From Akkermansia sp. (GTDB lineage Bacteria; Verrucomicrobiota; Verrucomicrobiia; Verrucomicrobiales; Akkermansiaceae): a stretch of 13,326 nucleotides of DNA. Location of the stretch: contig JAIFNK010000106.1 of the NCBI GenBank assembly GCA_020047775.1, positions 1 to 13,326 of the forward strand, in the 5' to 3' direction. The notes beneath the pieces were generated by a model, which saw only the letters and a program-made list of their open reading frames with translations, did not search any database and was not told where the DNA came from. The position numbers were made by a program, and so were the translations under genes. Below, one piece after another: positions 6,595 through 13,001 of the stretch (within the stretch, counting starts at the first letter, position 1; the number at the start of each line of letters is the position of its first letter).

Positions 6595-8130
6595 TCATGG
6601 GATTTCCTGGATCGCACTCCTTTTATCAATCATCACCACCGGAAATCTGGCATTACCCACGCCATCGATTCTTACGATACCATCGATCCGCAGTTTTTTT
6701 CCGATGAGTCCGGCGACTGCGGATTCCGCGAGATCACCTTGGGCCTTGGCGACGTCGATCCCCCCATGGACTCCTTTTCCTGCCCCGGCCGGTCCTAACA
6801 TGAGATAGATCGTCCCGCCCTTTCCATCGTCGGATCTTTTCACCTCTTTGAGAGTGCCTTGCAGCCGGACCACTTTGTCCGACTGACCGAGGAGCAGGGC
6901 ACTGTCTTGAATTTCATAGATCTTGTTGTTTCCCGCGATTTCCGCCGTCTTGCGGGCAGCCGGGGCTGCCTTTGCCGGGGTTGTCTTTGCCGGGGTTGTC
7001 TTTGCCGGGGTTGTCTTTGCCGGGGTTGCCTTTGCCGGGGTTGCCTTTGCCGGGGCAGCCTTTGGCGGGGGAGTCGCTTTGGCGGGAGCGGCCTTCTTCG
7101 CCGGAGGAGGAGGAGCGATCTTCCCAGGAGTCTTGTCGCTGGCTGGTGGCTTAGCTCCCTTGGCGGGCGGTGGGGAGATGACCGCCACTTCCGCCGCGGA
7201 TGGTGGGACTAACGGGTCTTGCATGACCGTGGAAGGCGCGTCCTCAGCGACTTCCACCGTGATCGAGTCGGCGACGGCCTTCAGGCGGCTGTTGTTCCAG
7301 TGAATCAATCCCCAGCCGCCTGATGCAATGACCGCCAGTAACAGAATGCCGCCGATGACAAACGGGATGCTGGACTTTTTCTTTTTCCTTGGTGGCGCGT
7401 CGGCCCGGGCGGAGGGCTGCAAGGGCGGCCTGACAGGAGCGGTTGGCGTGGTATTGGCCAATGTCGCCAGCTTTTCCCAAGCTTCGAAAAGCGGGGTCTG
7501 TCCGGGGGCTTCGCGCAGCCATTTCAGCCAGCCGCCGAGGCCCTCGCCGTCCTGATCAAGAACCACTTTCCCCCGCCAGCCCATGATCTCTTCTGTCAGA
7601 TCGACGAGGCAATCCAAGCCGCGCGGGCAGTCGCTCTTGCACAGCCATTTCAGGGGGGAAATCCAGAAGGTGATGCCACGCCCGCTATCCGCCGCGGCGA
7701 CGAGGATCGTTTGGACATCCGTCTCCACCCAGACGGCGTCCTCACCGAGCACCTGTGAGATTTGATCACAAACCTCCAATGCCAAGGTGAGAATGCGGAC
7801 GGCTTCCACCGGGGTAGGCGGTCCCTGTTCGATGAGCGTCTGGAGCGGTGTGCCCTCCACCCACTCGGTGGCGATGAAAGGGATGCCGTCCACCGGATCG
7901 CACCCGCCGGAAATGATCGATCTCATGGCGGGGTGGCGGATGTCTGCCAACCGTTTCACGGCGACCTTGTAGTCCTCCTGCTCGTCAGCACTCAGGCCAC
8001 CGCCGGTCGCGCCGAACGGGAAAAACCTGCGCACGACGACGGGCAGGCCGGTTTCGGTGTCGAGTGCGTGGAAGGCCACGCCGGAGCTGTCTTGCGTGAG
8101 GATCTCCTCGATCTGGAAGCGTCTAACCAT
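6595..8130 (-). CDS. Membrane-anchored pseudokinase with PAKTTPAK stalk and C-terminal beta domain
   Basis: The 511-residue protein appears to have three parts. Residues 1-225 resemble the Ser/Thr protein kinase fold ('FQIEEILTQDSSGVAFHALD', 'PFIATEWVEGTPLQTLIEQG'), but the glycine loop, the VAIK lysine (VVVRRF), HRD and DFG are all absent, so it should not phosphorylate. A basic stretch (RKKKKSS) precedes one membrane helix (255-275). Residues 310-392 are an Ala/Pro/Lys/Thr stalk with tandem ATPAK/TTPAK repeats. The C-terminal domain (about 403-511, 'IYEIQDSALLLGQSDKVVRLQGTLKEV' through 'IDGIVRIDGVGNARFPVVMI') is beta-rich and could be OB-fold-like. A sensor or scaffold that senses on one side and binds on the other is plausible. 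The ATG at 8130 has no clear Shine-Dalgarno. The DOMON-like gene lies 65 nt upstream on the same strand. Confidence 0.85.
   Translation of the reverse strand: MVRRFQIEEILTQDSSGVAFHALDTETGLPVVVRRFFPFGATGGGLSADEQEDYKVAVKRLADIRHPAMRSIISGGCDPVDGIPFIATEWVEGTPLQTLIEQGPPTPVEAVRILTLALEVCDQISQVLGEDAVWVETDVQTILVAAADSGRGITFWISPLKWLCKSDCPRGLDCLVDLTEEIMGWRGKVVLDQDGEGLGGWLKWLREAPGQTPLFEAWEKLATLANTTPTAPVRPPLQPSARADAPPRKKKKSSIPFVIGGILLLAVIASGGWGLIHWNNSRLKAVADSITVEVAEDAPSTVMQDPLVPPSAAEVAVISPPPAKGAKPPASDKTPGKIAPPPPAKKAAPAKATPPPKAAPAKATPAKATPAKTTPAKTTPAKTTPAKAAPAARKTAEIAGNNKIYEIQDSALLLGQSDKVVRLQGTLKEVKRSDDGKGGTIYLMLGPAGAGKGVHGGIDVAKAQGDLAESAVAGLIGKKLRIDGIVRIDGVGNARFPVVMIDKRSAIQEIP
6971..7075. repeat. Seven-copy 15-bp tandem repeat inside the pseudokinase gene
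   Basis: Plus-strand unit TTTGCCGGGGTTGTC repeats exactly at 6971, 6986 and 7001. It then occurs with TTGCC endings at 7016 and 7031, a CAGCC ending at 7046, and a degenerate last copy at 7061-7075. On the minus strand each unit encodes five residues (A/T-T/A-P-A-K). Because 15 is a multiple of three, copy-number change would lengthen or shorten the stalk without breaking the frame. Confidence 0.9.
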
Positions 8131-8195
8131 CGATTGTTTCTAGCACGGGTTGGACGACTGGCCAAGCAGGGATGATGCGGACGGGTGAAATCATT

Positions 8196-8795
8196 TCAGG
8201 ATGGCAATGCGGAGAATACCGCTTTGGAGAATTTTCCCGGCTGATGGAAATCCGGCCCGCCTTCTCCCAGATTGACCGCACTGATAAACCGTTGCTGCGG
8301 GGACTCCAGGATCATCGCGACGTTCAGCCGGGTCCCGGGTCCGAAATCCAGCCGCGCCTTCAAAAGGTCGAGGGGGATGGCCAGAGCGGCCAGCCAGGAT
8401 CCGTCCGGAGCGATTTCCGAGAAAGTGGCCACCTCGGGCATTACGATTTCCAGCTCGTCCGCCCGGACGCGCGCCGCAGTGAATTCACAGGACCACCAGG
8501 CACCGTTCGGCGCGAGATTGAACTCGAAGTAGCGCCCGCTGGCCGGATCTGCGAGAAACAGCTCGGCGACATCGTAGCGCCAGAGGTCGGTCTGGAAAGC
8601 TCCCGGACGCGCCTGGGGATGGAGCAGCGCGGGTTTCCTGTGGTTGGCGACCAGCCAGAGCCGGTGGGTGTCCAAGACGATGGAAAACGCCGCCGGAATT
8701 TCGAGCGGAGTTCCGTTCAGATCGGCTTGCAGGCCGAACAGTGGAACATCCAACGCCCCCCAGGCAAGTTGCCCGGGACTGGTAAATACCGTCAT
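8196..8795 (-). CDS. DOMON/CBM9-like domain protein
   Basis: The protein is 199 residues and forms a single beta-sandwich domain of the DOMON-like / carbohydrate-binding module 9-like group. These bind sugars or heme, usually as parts of secreted or redox proteins. Recognisable stretches are 'FQTDLWRYDVAELFLADP' (67-84), 'GRYFEFNLAPNGAWWSCEF' (87-105), 'DGSWLAALAIPLDLL' (131-145) and 'LNVAMIL' (157-163). Its start is taken at ATG 8795; an in-frame TTG at 8849 would add 18 residues (PHIRTRHAIPVAPKLPA) unlike the domain, and still no signal peptide. So, unusually for this fold, it appears cytoplasmic. It lies 65 nt upstream of the pseudokinase gene, probably in one operon, and diverges from the DUF1287 gene. 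Ligand unknown. Confidence 0.82.
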   Translation of the reverse strand: MTVFTSPGQLAWGALDVPLFGLQADLNGTPLEIPAAFSIVLDTHRLWLVANHRKPALLHPQARPGAFQTDLWRYDVAELFLADPASGRYFEFNLAPNGAWWSCEFTAARVRADELEIVMPEVATFSEIAPDGSWLAALAIPLDLLKARLDFGPGTRLNVAMILESPQQRFISAVNLGEGGPDFHQPGKFSKAVFSALPS

Positions 8796-8835
8796 GGCTG
8801 GGAGTTTGGGGGCCACCGGGATTGCGTGTCGAGTG

Positions 8836-8883
8836 CGGATGTGAGGCAAGCATCCGATGAGTCCGCAAAAAATTTGGAAATTT
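8836..8883. promoter_or_regulatory. Divergent intergenic region with two dyads
   Basis: The 139-nt gap between the DOMON-like gene (start 8795, minus) and the DUF1287 gene (start 8935, plus) contains two inverted repeats. One is CGGATG-N9-CATCCG at 8836-8856. The other is AAATTT-GG-AAATTT at 8870-8883, in an otherwise GC-rich stretch. Such paired dyads between divergent starts are typical operator/promoter architecture. No -10/-35 pair could be assigned with confidence; the AT-rich dyad is the likely melting region. Confidence 0.35.
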
Positions 8884-8934
8884 CGGTGGTATTCCGGGCG
8901 CGGATTTGCCTTTACTCACTCAACCAGTCAGCCA

Positions 8935-9690
8935 ATGCCTCGCCCGCGCTCAGGATTCTACAACACCATTGAATATATTGGTCCACGTCCGGAAAAACCG
9001 AAGCGTCGGAACTTTTTTGGCGGATGGGTGATCATTGTGATCGCGCTGGGAATTGGGTTCTGGTTCGGGCGCCCGTTGCTTCCATTCCTCAAGGCTACCC
9101 AAGTGGTGACGTCCGCTGAGAATGCGGATCTTTTGATTTCCACTCTCAGGGGATCCGGTGAGTTCGGCAGCGGTCTCGCCGCAGCCGCCCTTGCCCACTC
9201 CGGCGAGTCGGTTTCCTACGATCCTTCCTACTACAAGATCGCCTATCCGAACGGAGATCTTCCCGCGAACAAAGGTGTCGCGGCGGATGTGGTGGTGCGT
9301 TGTTACCGCGCTTTGGGCGTGGATTTACAGATTCTTGTGCACGAGGACATGTCGGCGAATTTCCGGGGTTATCCCGGCCTGTGGGGGGCGTCCTCACCGG
9401 ATACGAATATCGACCACCGGCGTGTCGCCAATCTTCAACGATTTTTCGAGCACAAGGGCCAAACGATCACGCCATCTCGCGACGACTCCGACTACCGCCC
9501 GGGAGACATCGTCGTCTGGGAGCTTGGCAATGCCGAAAAACACATCGGGATCATCGTCCCGGGCCCGGGTGACCGTGCCGGCGAGCCATGGGTCGTCCAC
9601 AACATGGGCGCGGGCGTGAAGTGGGAGAACATCCTCTTCGAGTACAGCATCCAGCGCCATTTCCGCTACCCGGCCGAAGCCGGCAATTGA
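8935..9690 (+). CDS. DUF1287-family membrane-anchored protein (YijF-like)
   Basis: The protein is 251 residues: a basic N-terminus (RPEKPKRRN), one membrane helix (about 31-50) and a periplasmic DUF1287 domain. Family signatures are dense: 'SYDPSYYKIAYPNGDLP' (94-110), 'DLQILVHEDM' (130-139), 'PDTNIDHRRVANL' (155-167), 'RPGDIVVWELG' (188-198), 'KHIGII' (202-207) and 'VVHNMGAGV' (220-228). DUF1287 proteins resemble NlpC/P60-type cysteine peptidases, but no activity is established for the family. At the position where relatives usually carry 'GVCTDVVIRAYR' this protein reads 'GVAADVVVRCYR', so the candidate nucleophile is Ala116 and the nearest Cys is C123. The ATG at 8935 is preferred over 8857, whose extra 26 residues are not family-like and would place a dyad inside the coding region. 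Confidence 0.88.
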   Translation: MPRPRSGFYNTIEYIGPRPEKPKRRNFFGGWVIIVIALGIGFWFGRPLLPFLKATQVVTSAENADLLISTLRGSGEFGSGLAAAALAHSGESVSYDPSYYKIAYPNGDLPANKGVAADVVVRCYRALGVDLQILVHEDMSANFRGYPGLWGASSPDTNIDHRRVANLQRFFEHKGQTITPSRDDSDYRPGDIVVWELGNAEKHIGIIVPGPGDRAGEPWVVHNMGAGVKWENILFEYSIQRHFRYPAEAGN

Positions 9691-9732
9691 CCGCGCCGCC
9701 CGCCCGCAAGCAGGGCGAGGGATCGGGCGCGG
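9691..9732. terminator. Two-tier GC hairpin after the DUF1287 gene
   Basis: CCGCGCC (9691-9697) pairs with GGCGCGG (9726-9732) and an inner CGCCC (9701-9705) pairs with GGGCG (9713-9717). The structure begins right after the stop codon. No T run follows, so it is a transcript-end hairpin candidate rather than a canonical intrinsic terminator. Confidence 0.35.
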
Positions 9733-9924
9733 AGGAACCTTGCCACCCGTGGAGTTTTTCCCGATTCAGGCCGATCCAGGTGCGGACTGATATCTTCGAG
9801 CAAAACGGAGTGCCTCCAACTGCGGGATTTTTTTCGGAAAAGTGACCCGGTATGACCACCCCGCGAACTGGCAATCCAGATATTGGTCGAGGCAATGGAT
9901 CATTCGTGAAATAATTATAAAAAC

Positions 9925-9952
9925 TTGGTTGTTTATTTAATTTTTGTAAATT
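9925..9952 (+). promoter_or_regulatory. Candidate promoter in AT-rich island before the CAP-domain gene
   Basis: The 306-base gap 9691-9996 contains, besides the hairpin at its left end, a sharply AT-rich stretch (about 9905-9955) in an otherwise GC-rich window. TTGGTT (9925-9930), a 16-nt spacer and TAAATT (9947-9952) form a sigma-70-like pair, about 45 nt ahead of the ATG at 9997. Verrucomicrobial promoters are poorly defined, so the boxes are tentative; the AT island itself is plain. Confidence 0.4.
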
Positions 9953-9996
9953 TCCAACGGATGCGTTCATCGTCTTGCAACTCACGTGGTGATCCG

Positions 9997-10527
9997 ATGA
10001 ACCGGCATTCGATTTCCGCCTTCTCTGCCGTTTTGGCCGTTTGTCTTGTGATTGCGCCCGGATTGTCCGCGTGGACGCCGGGGACCGGGAGCCCGGCAGC
10101 GGCGACGGGCTTTGTGGTGAATCCCATGGACCGCACTGACGTGCTGGCGTTTTACAATACCGTGTATCAAGCATCGGCGAATTATGAAGCCAACATGGCG
10201 TGGACCGGAAACGTGGGCGGGGGCGTGGCTGGGACAACCAGTGTCGCCTTCAAAGAGGATGTCCGGCGCCGGATCAATTTCTACCGGGCGCTCTCTGAAC
10301 AACCTGCGGACATCACCTTGGACGCCACCAAGTGCGCGAAGGACCAGGAGGCGGTATTGATGTTCGCCCGCAACGGCCAGCTTAGCCATTTCCCGCCGGC
10401 CAGCTGGATTTACTACACCGCGAACGCCTCCGAGGCGGCGGTGCCAGCAACCTCGCACTGGGTCATTACGGACCAGGTGCGGTGGATGCCTACATGCGGG
10501 ATGACGGGCTGGGCAACGAGTTCGTAG
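9997..10527 (+). CDS. Secreted CAP/SCP-domain protein, N-terminal part (frameshifted)
   Basis: First half of a gene that continues in another frame to 12101. ATG 9997 gives a standard Sec signal peptide (SISAFSAVLAVCLVIAPGLSA, cut near 'SAW'). The CAP domain follows: 'RTDVLAFYNTVYQAS' (46-60), 'VAFKEDVRRRINFYRALS' (83-100), 'LDATKCAKDQEAVLMFARNGQLSHFPPASW' (108-137) with the conserved His131, then 'YYTANASEAA' (139-148). CAP proteins (SCP/Tpx-1/Ag5) are secreted, and some bind lipids or sterols or act as proteases. After residue 148 (base 10440) the frame loses all similarity (VPATSHWVITDQVRWM) and stops at 10527, while the domain resumes at once in the -1 frame. As it stands this would be a truncated, probably unstable protein. 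Confidence 0.78.
   Translation: MNRHSISAFSAVLAVCLVIAPGLSAWTPGTGSPAAATGFVVNPMDRTDVLAFYNTVYQASANYEANMAWTGNVGGGVAGTTSVAFKEDVRRRINFYRALSEQPADITLDATKCAKDQEAVLMFARNGQLSHFPPASWIYYTANASEAAVPATSHWVITDQVRWMPTCGMTGWATSS
10434..10446 (+). other. One-base frameshift site in the CAP-domain gene
   Basis: At GAGGCGGCGGTGCCAGC (10432-10448), adding one G to the GG run at 10440-10441 restores an unbroken reading: S-E-A-A-G-A-S-N-L-A-L-G-H-Y-G-P-G-A-V-D-A-Y. This is what CAP-domain relatives show at this point. No shift-prone X-XXY-YYZ heptamer is present. A one-base loss in a G run, real or from sequencing, is the simplest explanation. Confidence 0.8.
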
Positions 10528-12101
10528 GCCACCGGCGCTGGCTGAATTACTCGCGGGCGCAGGTGATGGGGACAGGAGATGTCCCTTCGCAGGGTTCCTA
10601 TAACAGTTCCAACGCGCTCTGGGTGATCGGTGGCTTCAAAGGTGCTCCGACTCCGAAATTCGTCGCTTGGCCGAATCGTGGCTACGCGCCCCACAACCTG
10701 GTGCCAGCCCGTTGGTCACTGTCTTATCCGGGAGCCGATTTTTCAGGGGCCACGGTGACGATGACCCGGGGCATGACCTATATTCCCACGGTCATTATTT
10801 CCAATGCGGCGGTCGTCTACGGCGACAATACGCTCGTCTGGACTCCCAGCGGACTGCCTGCGGCGGTCACGGCGGACACCTCCTACAACGTGACCGTTTC
10901 CGGCATCAGCGGCCCCGGAGTGCCGGCGAGCTATAGCTATACTGTGACACTGTTTGATCCAGGTGTGCTGAATGTTCTTCCGACCATCGCCGGCAGCGCC
11001 ACTCCCGCGACGACTGGCACGATGTACACCTTCGACAGCATCGACCAAGCAGACGCCTATCAACTACGCGTGACCACGGCAAACACGGCGGCGTGGAATG
11101 AAGGCGCGGAGGATCCTTCGACGAAAATCGTGGCGTCAACCACCGGATCCTACCCGCTGCGCCAGTCGGCCGTGAAGCGTACCGGCACCAAGGCATTCCA
11201 ACTCGCATTCCCCACATTCGACGACCAGAGCTTCACAATCACCCGGGATTTGATTCCGTCCGCATCGAGCCAGATCCGATTTTACGATCTCGGGCATTTT
11301 GCCGTCACGTCATGCACGCTCCACATGGAAGTTTCCACAAACGGCGGTGCCAGTTGGATTAATCTCTGGGGTCGCAACGGTGTGGGTTTGAGCACGGTCT
11401 ACTGGGAGCCAGCTTTCATCGCCCGCAGTGTGAGCCTCGCTGCCTATGCCGGGCAAATCCTAAGAATCCGGTTCGTTCTGCGAACAAACGGGGGATCCGC
11501 CGTGATATCGACTACGGCCAACGACGGATTTTTCATCGACGACGTGACGGTGACCAACGTCACGGAATTGGTGAATGAAACCACCACCACGCTCGCCGGG
11601 GCTGCGACCTCCTTCACCTTGAACTCGTCAACCGCAGGCACACCGCTGGTGGTGGGCACCGCTTATTACTTGCGGGTCCGGCCGTCCGTCGGCACCCGCT
11701 GGTTTGCCGATGGCGCGCCGAAAATCGTGACCGCGCAAGCCCCGACTGGCTATGCGGCGTGGGTCGCAACGCGGTATCCAACCGTGACTGGCGGACCGAC
11801 CGGCGACCATGACTGCGACGGGCTGATGAACGGCGTGGAATACGCCTTCGGGTTGGATCCCACCGCCACCACCTCCGGCTCGGTGTTGCCGCGGCCGTCG
11901 TTTTCCGGGAACAACTACACCGTCACCTTTCCCCACCCCGTCGGTGTCACCGGAGCGAGCTACGGCGCACAATGGACGCGGAACCTCTCTGCCTGGACTC
12001 CTGTCGCTGACTCAGGAAGCCCGGGATACCACACGTTTACAGTGAACAAACTCGGGGAGACCCGGGTGTATTTCCGCTACGCGATTGTCGTGGATCCTTA
12101 A
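10482..12101 (+). CDS. Secreted CAP-domain protein, C-terminal part with beta domains and Ca-type motif (frameshifted)
   Basis: Continuation of the gene starting at 9997; the frame is open back to about 10440, and 10482 (GTG) is only the first possible start. Numbering from there, 1-100 completes the CAP domain ('DAYMRDDGLGNEFVGHRRWL', 'RAQVMGTGDVP', 'VAWPNRGYAP'). About 101-165 is an Ig/FN3-like strand region. About 205-360 resembles MAM/immune-inhibitor-type jelly-roll modules ('MEVSTNGGASWINLWG' and 'GFFIDDVTVTNV'). Residues 441-460 carry a calcium-type 'DHDCDGLMNGVEYAFGLDP' motif, common near the ends of verrucomicrobial secreted proteins. The end 'RVYFRYAIVVDP' lacks an anchor or PEP-CTERM signal. 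The intact protein would be about 700 residues, exported and multidomain, with a likely surface or extracellular binding role. Confidence 0.8.
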   Translation: MDAYMRDDGLGNEFVGHRRWLNYSRAQVMGTGDVPSQGSYNSSNALWVIGGFKGAPTPKFVAWPNRGYAPHNLVPARWSLSYPGADFSGATVTMTRGMTYIPTVIISNAAVVYGDNTLVWTPSGLPAAVTADTSYNVTVSGISGPGVPASYSYTVTLFDPGVLNVLPTIAGSATPATTGTMYTFDSIDQADAYQLRVTTANTAAWNEGAEDPSTKIVASTTGSYPLRQSAVKRTGTKAFQLAFPTFDDQSFTITRDLIPSASSQIRFYDLGHFAVTSCTLHMEVSTNGGASWINLWGRNGVGLSTVYWEPAFIARSVSLAAYAGQILRIRFVLRTNGGSAVISTTANDGFFIDDVTVTNVTELVNETTTTLAGAATSFTLNSSTAGTPLVVGTAYYLRVRPSVGTRWFADGAPKIVTAQAPTGYAAWVATRYPTVTGGPTGDHDCDGLMNGVEYAFGLDPTATTSGSVLPRPSFSGNNYTVTFPHPVGVTGASYGAQWTRNLSAWTPVADSGSPGYHTFTVNKLGETRVYFRYAIVVDP

Positions 12102-12209
12102 GGAGAGTGCCCACTCCGGTCCGGCTGCCAGAGTGGCCCGCGAAAGATCAAAGCCTCAGGCGCATCTGCTCTCTCCTGCGACAAGAGTATCGCCGCAGCC
12201 CGGGAAAAA

Positions 12210-12821
12210 TCACGCGGAGCGGCGGGTTTCACCGCGGTCGAGGTGGAGGAAGTGCGCCCAGCTTTCGTCAGCCAGGCCGTTTTCGTGCATGCCGAAAAGC
12301 GGACGCCAGCGGGGGGCAAGCGGCTTGCTCTGCGGGTACATGTTCGCCTCATGCGGAAGCATGTTTCCCTTGCGGGTGTTACAACGGAAGCAGGAGGTGA
12401 CGATATTGTCCCAAGTGGTGCGGCCGCCTTTGTCGCGGGGCGTGACGTGGTCCAGGTTGAGCTGGGTTTCCGGCAGCACCTTGGTGCAATACTGGCAGGT
12501 GAACTTGTCCCGCAGAAACACATTGCGGCGGGTGAACTTCACCTCCAGCCGCGGCAGCCGGTCATACACCGCGAGCACGACGATCTTCGGCACCCGGATG
12601 GCGATCCTCGCACCGTGGATCATCTCTTCAGCGGCGTTTCCATTCGAGTAGGAAATCCACGAGGAAAGATCGTGCGAATTGAAGCGCTCCTCGCCCTCCA
12701 CTTGCACCACTTGGGCATGACCGAGGCAAAGTAAATGCAGAGACCTGCGGACGGAGCAGGTGTGGATCGGTTGCCAGAACCGATTCAAGACGAGCACGGG
12801 ATGTTCGAGCAGGGCATTCAT
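12210..12821 (-). CDS. HNH endonuclease family protein
   Basis: The protein is 203 residues from ATG 12821 (AAAGG lies just ahead; an in-frame TTG at 12833 would add four residues). The C-terminal half is a classic zinc-stabilised HNH fold: C109-x2-C112 ('FTCQYC'), catalytic 'LNLDHVTPR' (121-129, D124-H125), 'GGRTTWDNIVTSC' (132-144) with N139, and C144-x2-C147. The N-terminal half (1-95, 'HPVLVLNRFWQPIHTC', 'RIAIRVPKIVVLAVYDRLPR') is typical of a widespread, chromosomally encoded bacterial HNH subfamily of unknown role. It is not obviously a restriction enzyme or homing enzyme, and no methylase or immunity gene is adjacent. It converges on the CAP gene; the 108-nt gap between the two 3' ends shows no convincing terminator. 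Confidence 0.9.
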   Translation of the reverse strand: MNALLEHPVLVLNRFWQPIHTCSVRRSLHLLCLGHAQVVQVEGEERFNSHDLSSWISYSNGNAAEEMIHGARIAIRVPKIVVLAVYDRLPRLEVKFTRRNVFLRDKFTCQYCTKVLPETQLNLDHVTPRDKGGRTTWDNIVTSCFRCNTRKGNMLPHEANMYPQSKPLAPRWRPLFGMHENGLADESWAHFLHLDRGETRRSA

Positions 12822-12875
12822 CACCTTTCCCAATCAAAATCGCTCGCAAGCTAGCAAAGCCCCCCGCCTCGGCAA

Positions 12876-12889
12876 CCCAAAAGCTTGGG
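12876..12889. repeat. Small hairpin between the HNH and RAYT genes
   Basis: CCCAA-AAGC-TTGGG (12876-12889) is the only stem seen in the 180-nt gap 12822-13001. It lies about 55 nt upstream of the HNH start and could be part of its promoter region. It carries no GTAG head and does not resemble the REP unit at 1723-1781. Confidence 0.25.
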
Positions 12890-13001
12890 AAAAACGGAGG
12901 AAAGTCAAAATCCCGCCTGTAAATCCCGTTGGCTCAAGTGCCGGGGATCGCGCGCAACCTCCAGGAAGAACGCGTCCTCATCACGATCATCTCATTGATA
13001 C

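Noticed and set aside
6971..7075. CRISPR-like array
   Set aside because: The units are contiguous 15-bp copies with no spacers and are in frame within a coding region.
6859..7212. Plus-strand Cys/Gly repeat peptide (CRGCL units) resembling a metal-binding protein
   Set aside because: It is only the reverse reading of the PAKTTPAK tandem repeat of the pseudokinase gene, whose own frame has flanking domains on both sides.
8857..8934. Upstream ATG for the DUF1287 protein
   Set aside because: It would place the AAATTT dyad inside the coding sequence and adds 26 residues unlike the family.
9925..9996. Upstream extension of the CAP-domain protein
   Set aside because: It would translate the AT-rich promoter island and bury the signal peptide; the ATG at 9997 gives a proper signal peptide.
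10432..10448. Programmed ribosomal frameshift in the CAP gene
   Set aside because: No slippery heptamer of the X-XXY-YYZ kind, no clear downstream pseudoknot, and CAP proteins are not known to need recoding; a one-base loss in a G run is simpler.
12085..12651. Plus-strand open frame of 188 codons at the end of the CAP gene
   Set aside because: Antisense to the HNH nuclease, whose zinc cysteines and DH motif are intact.
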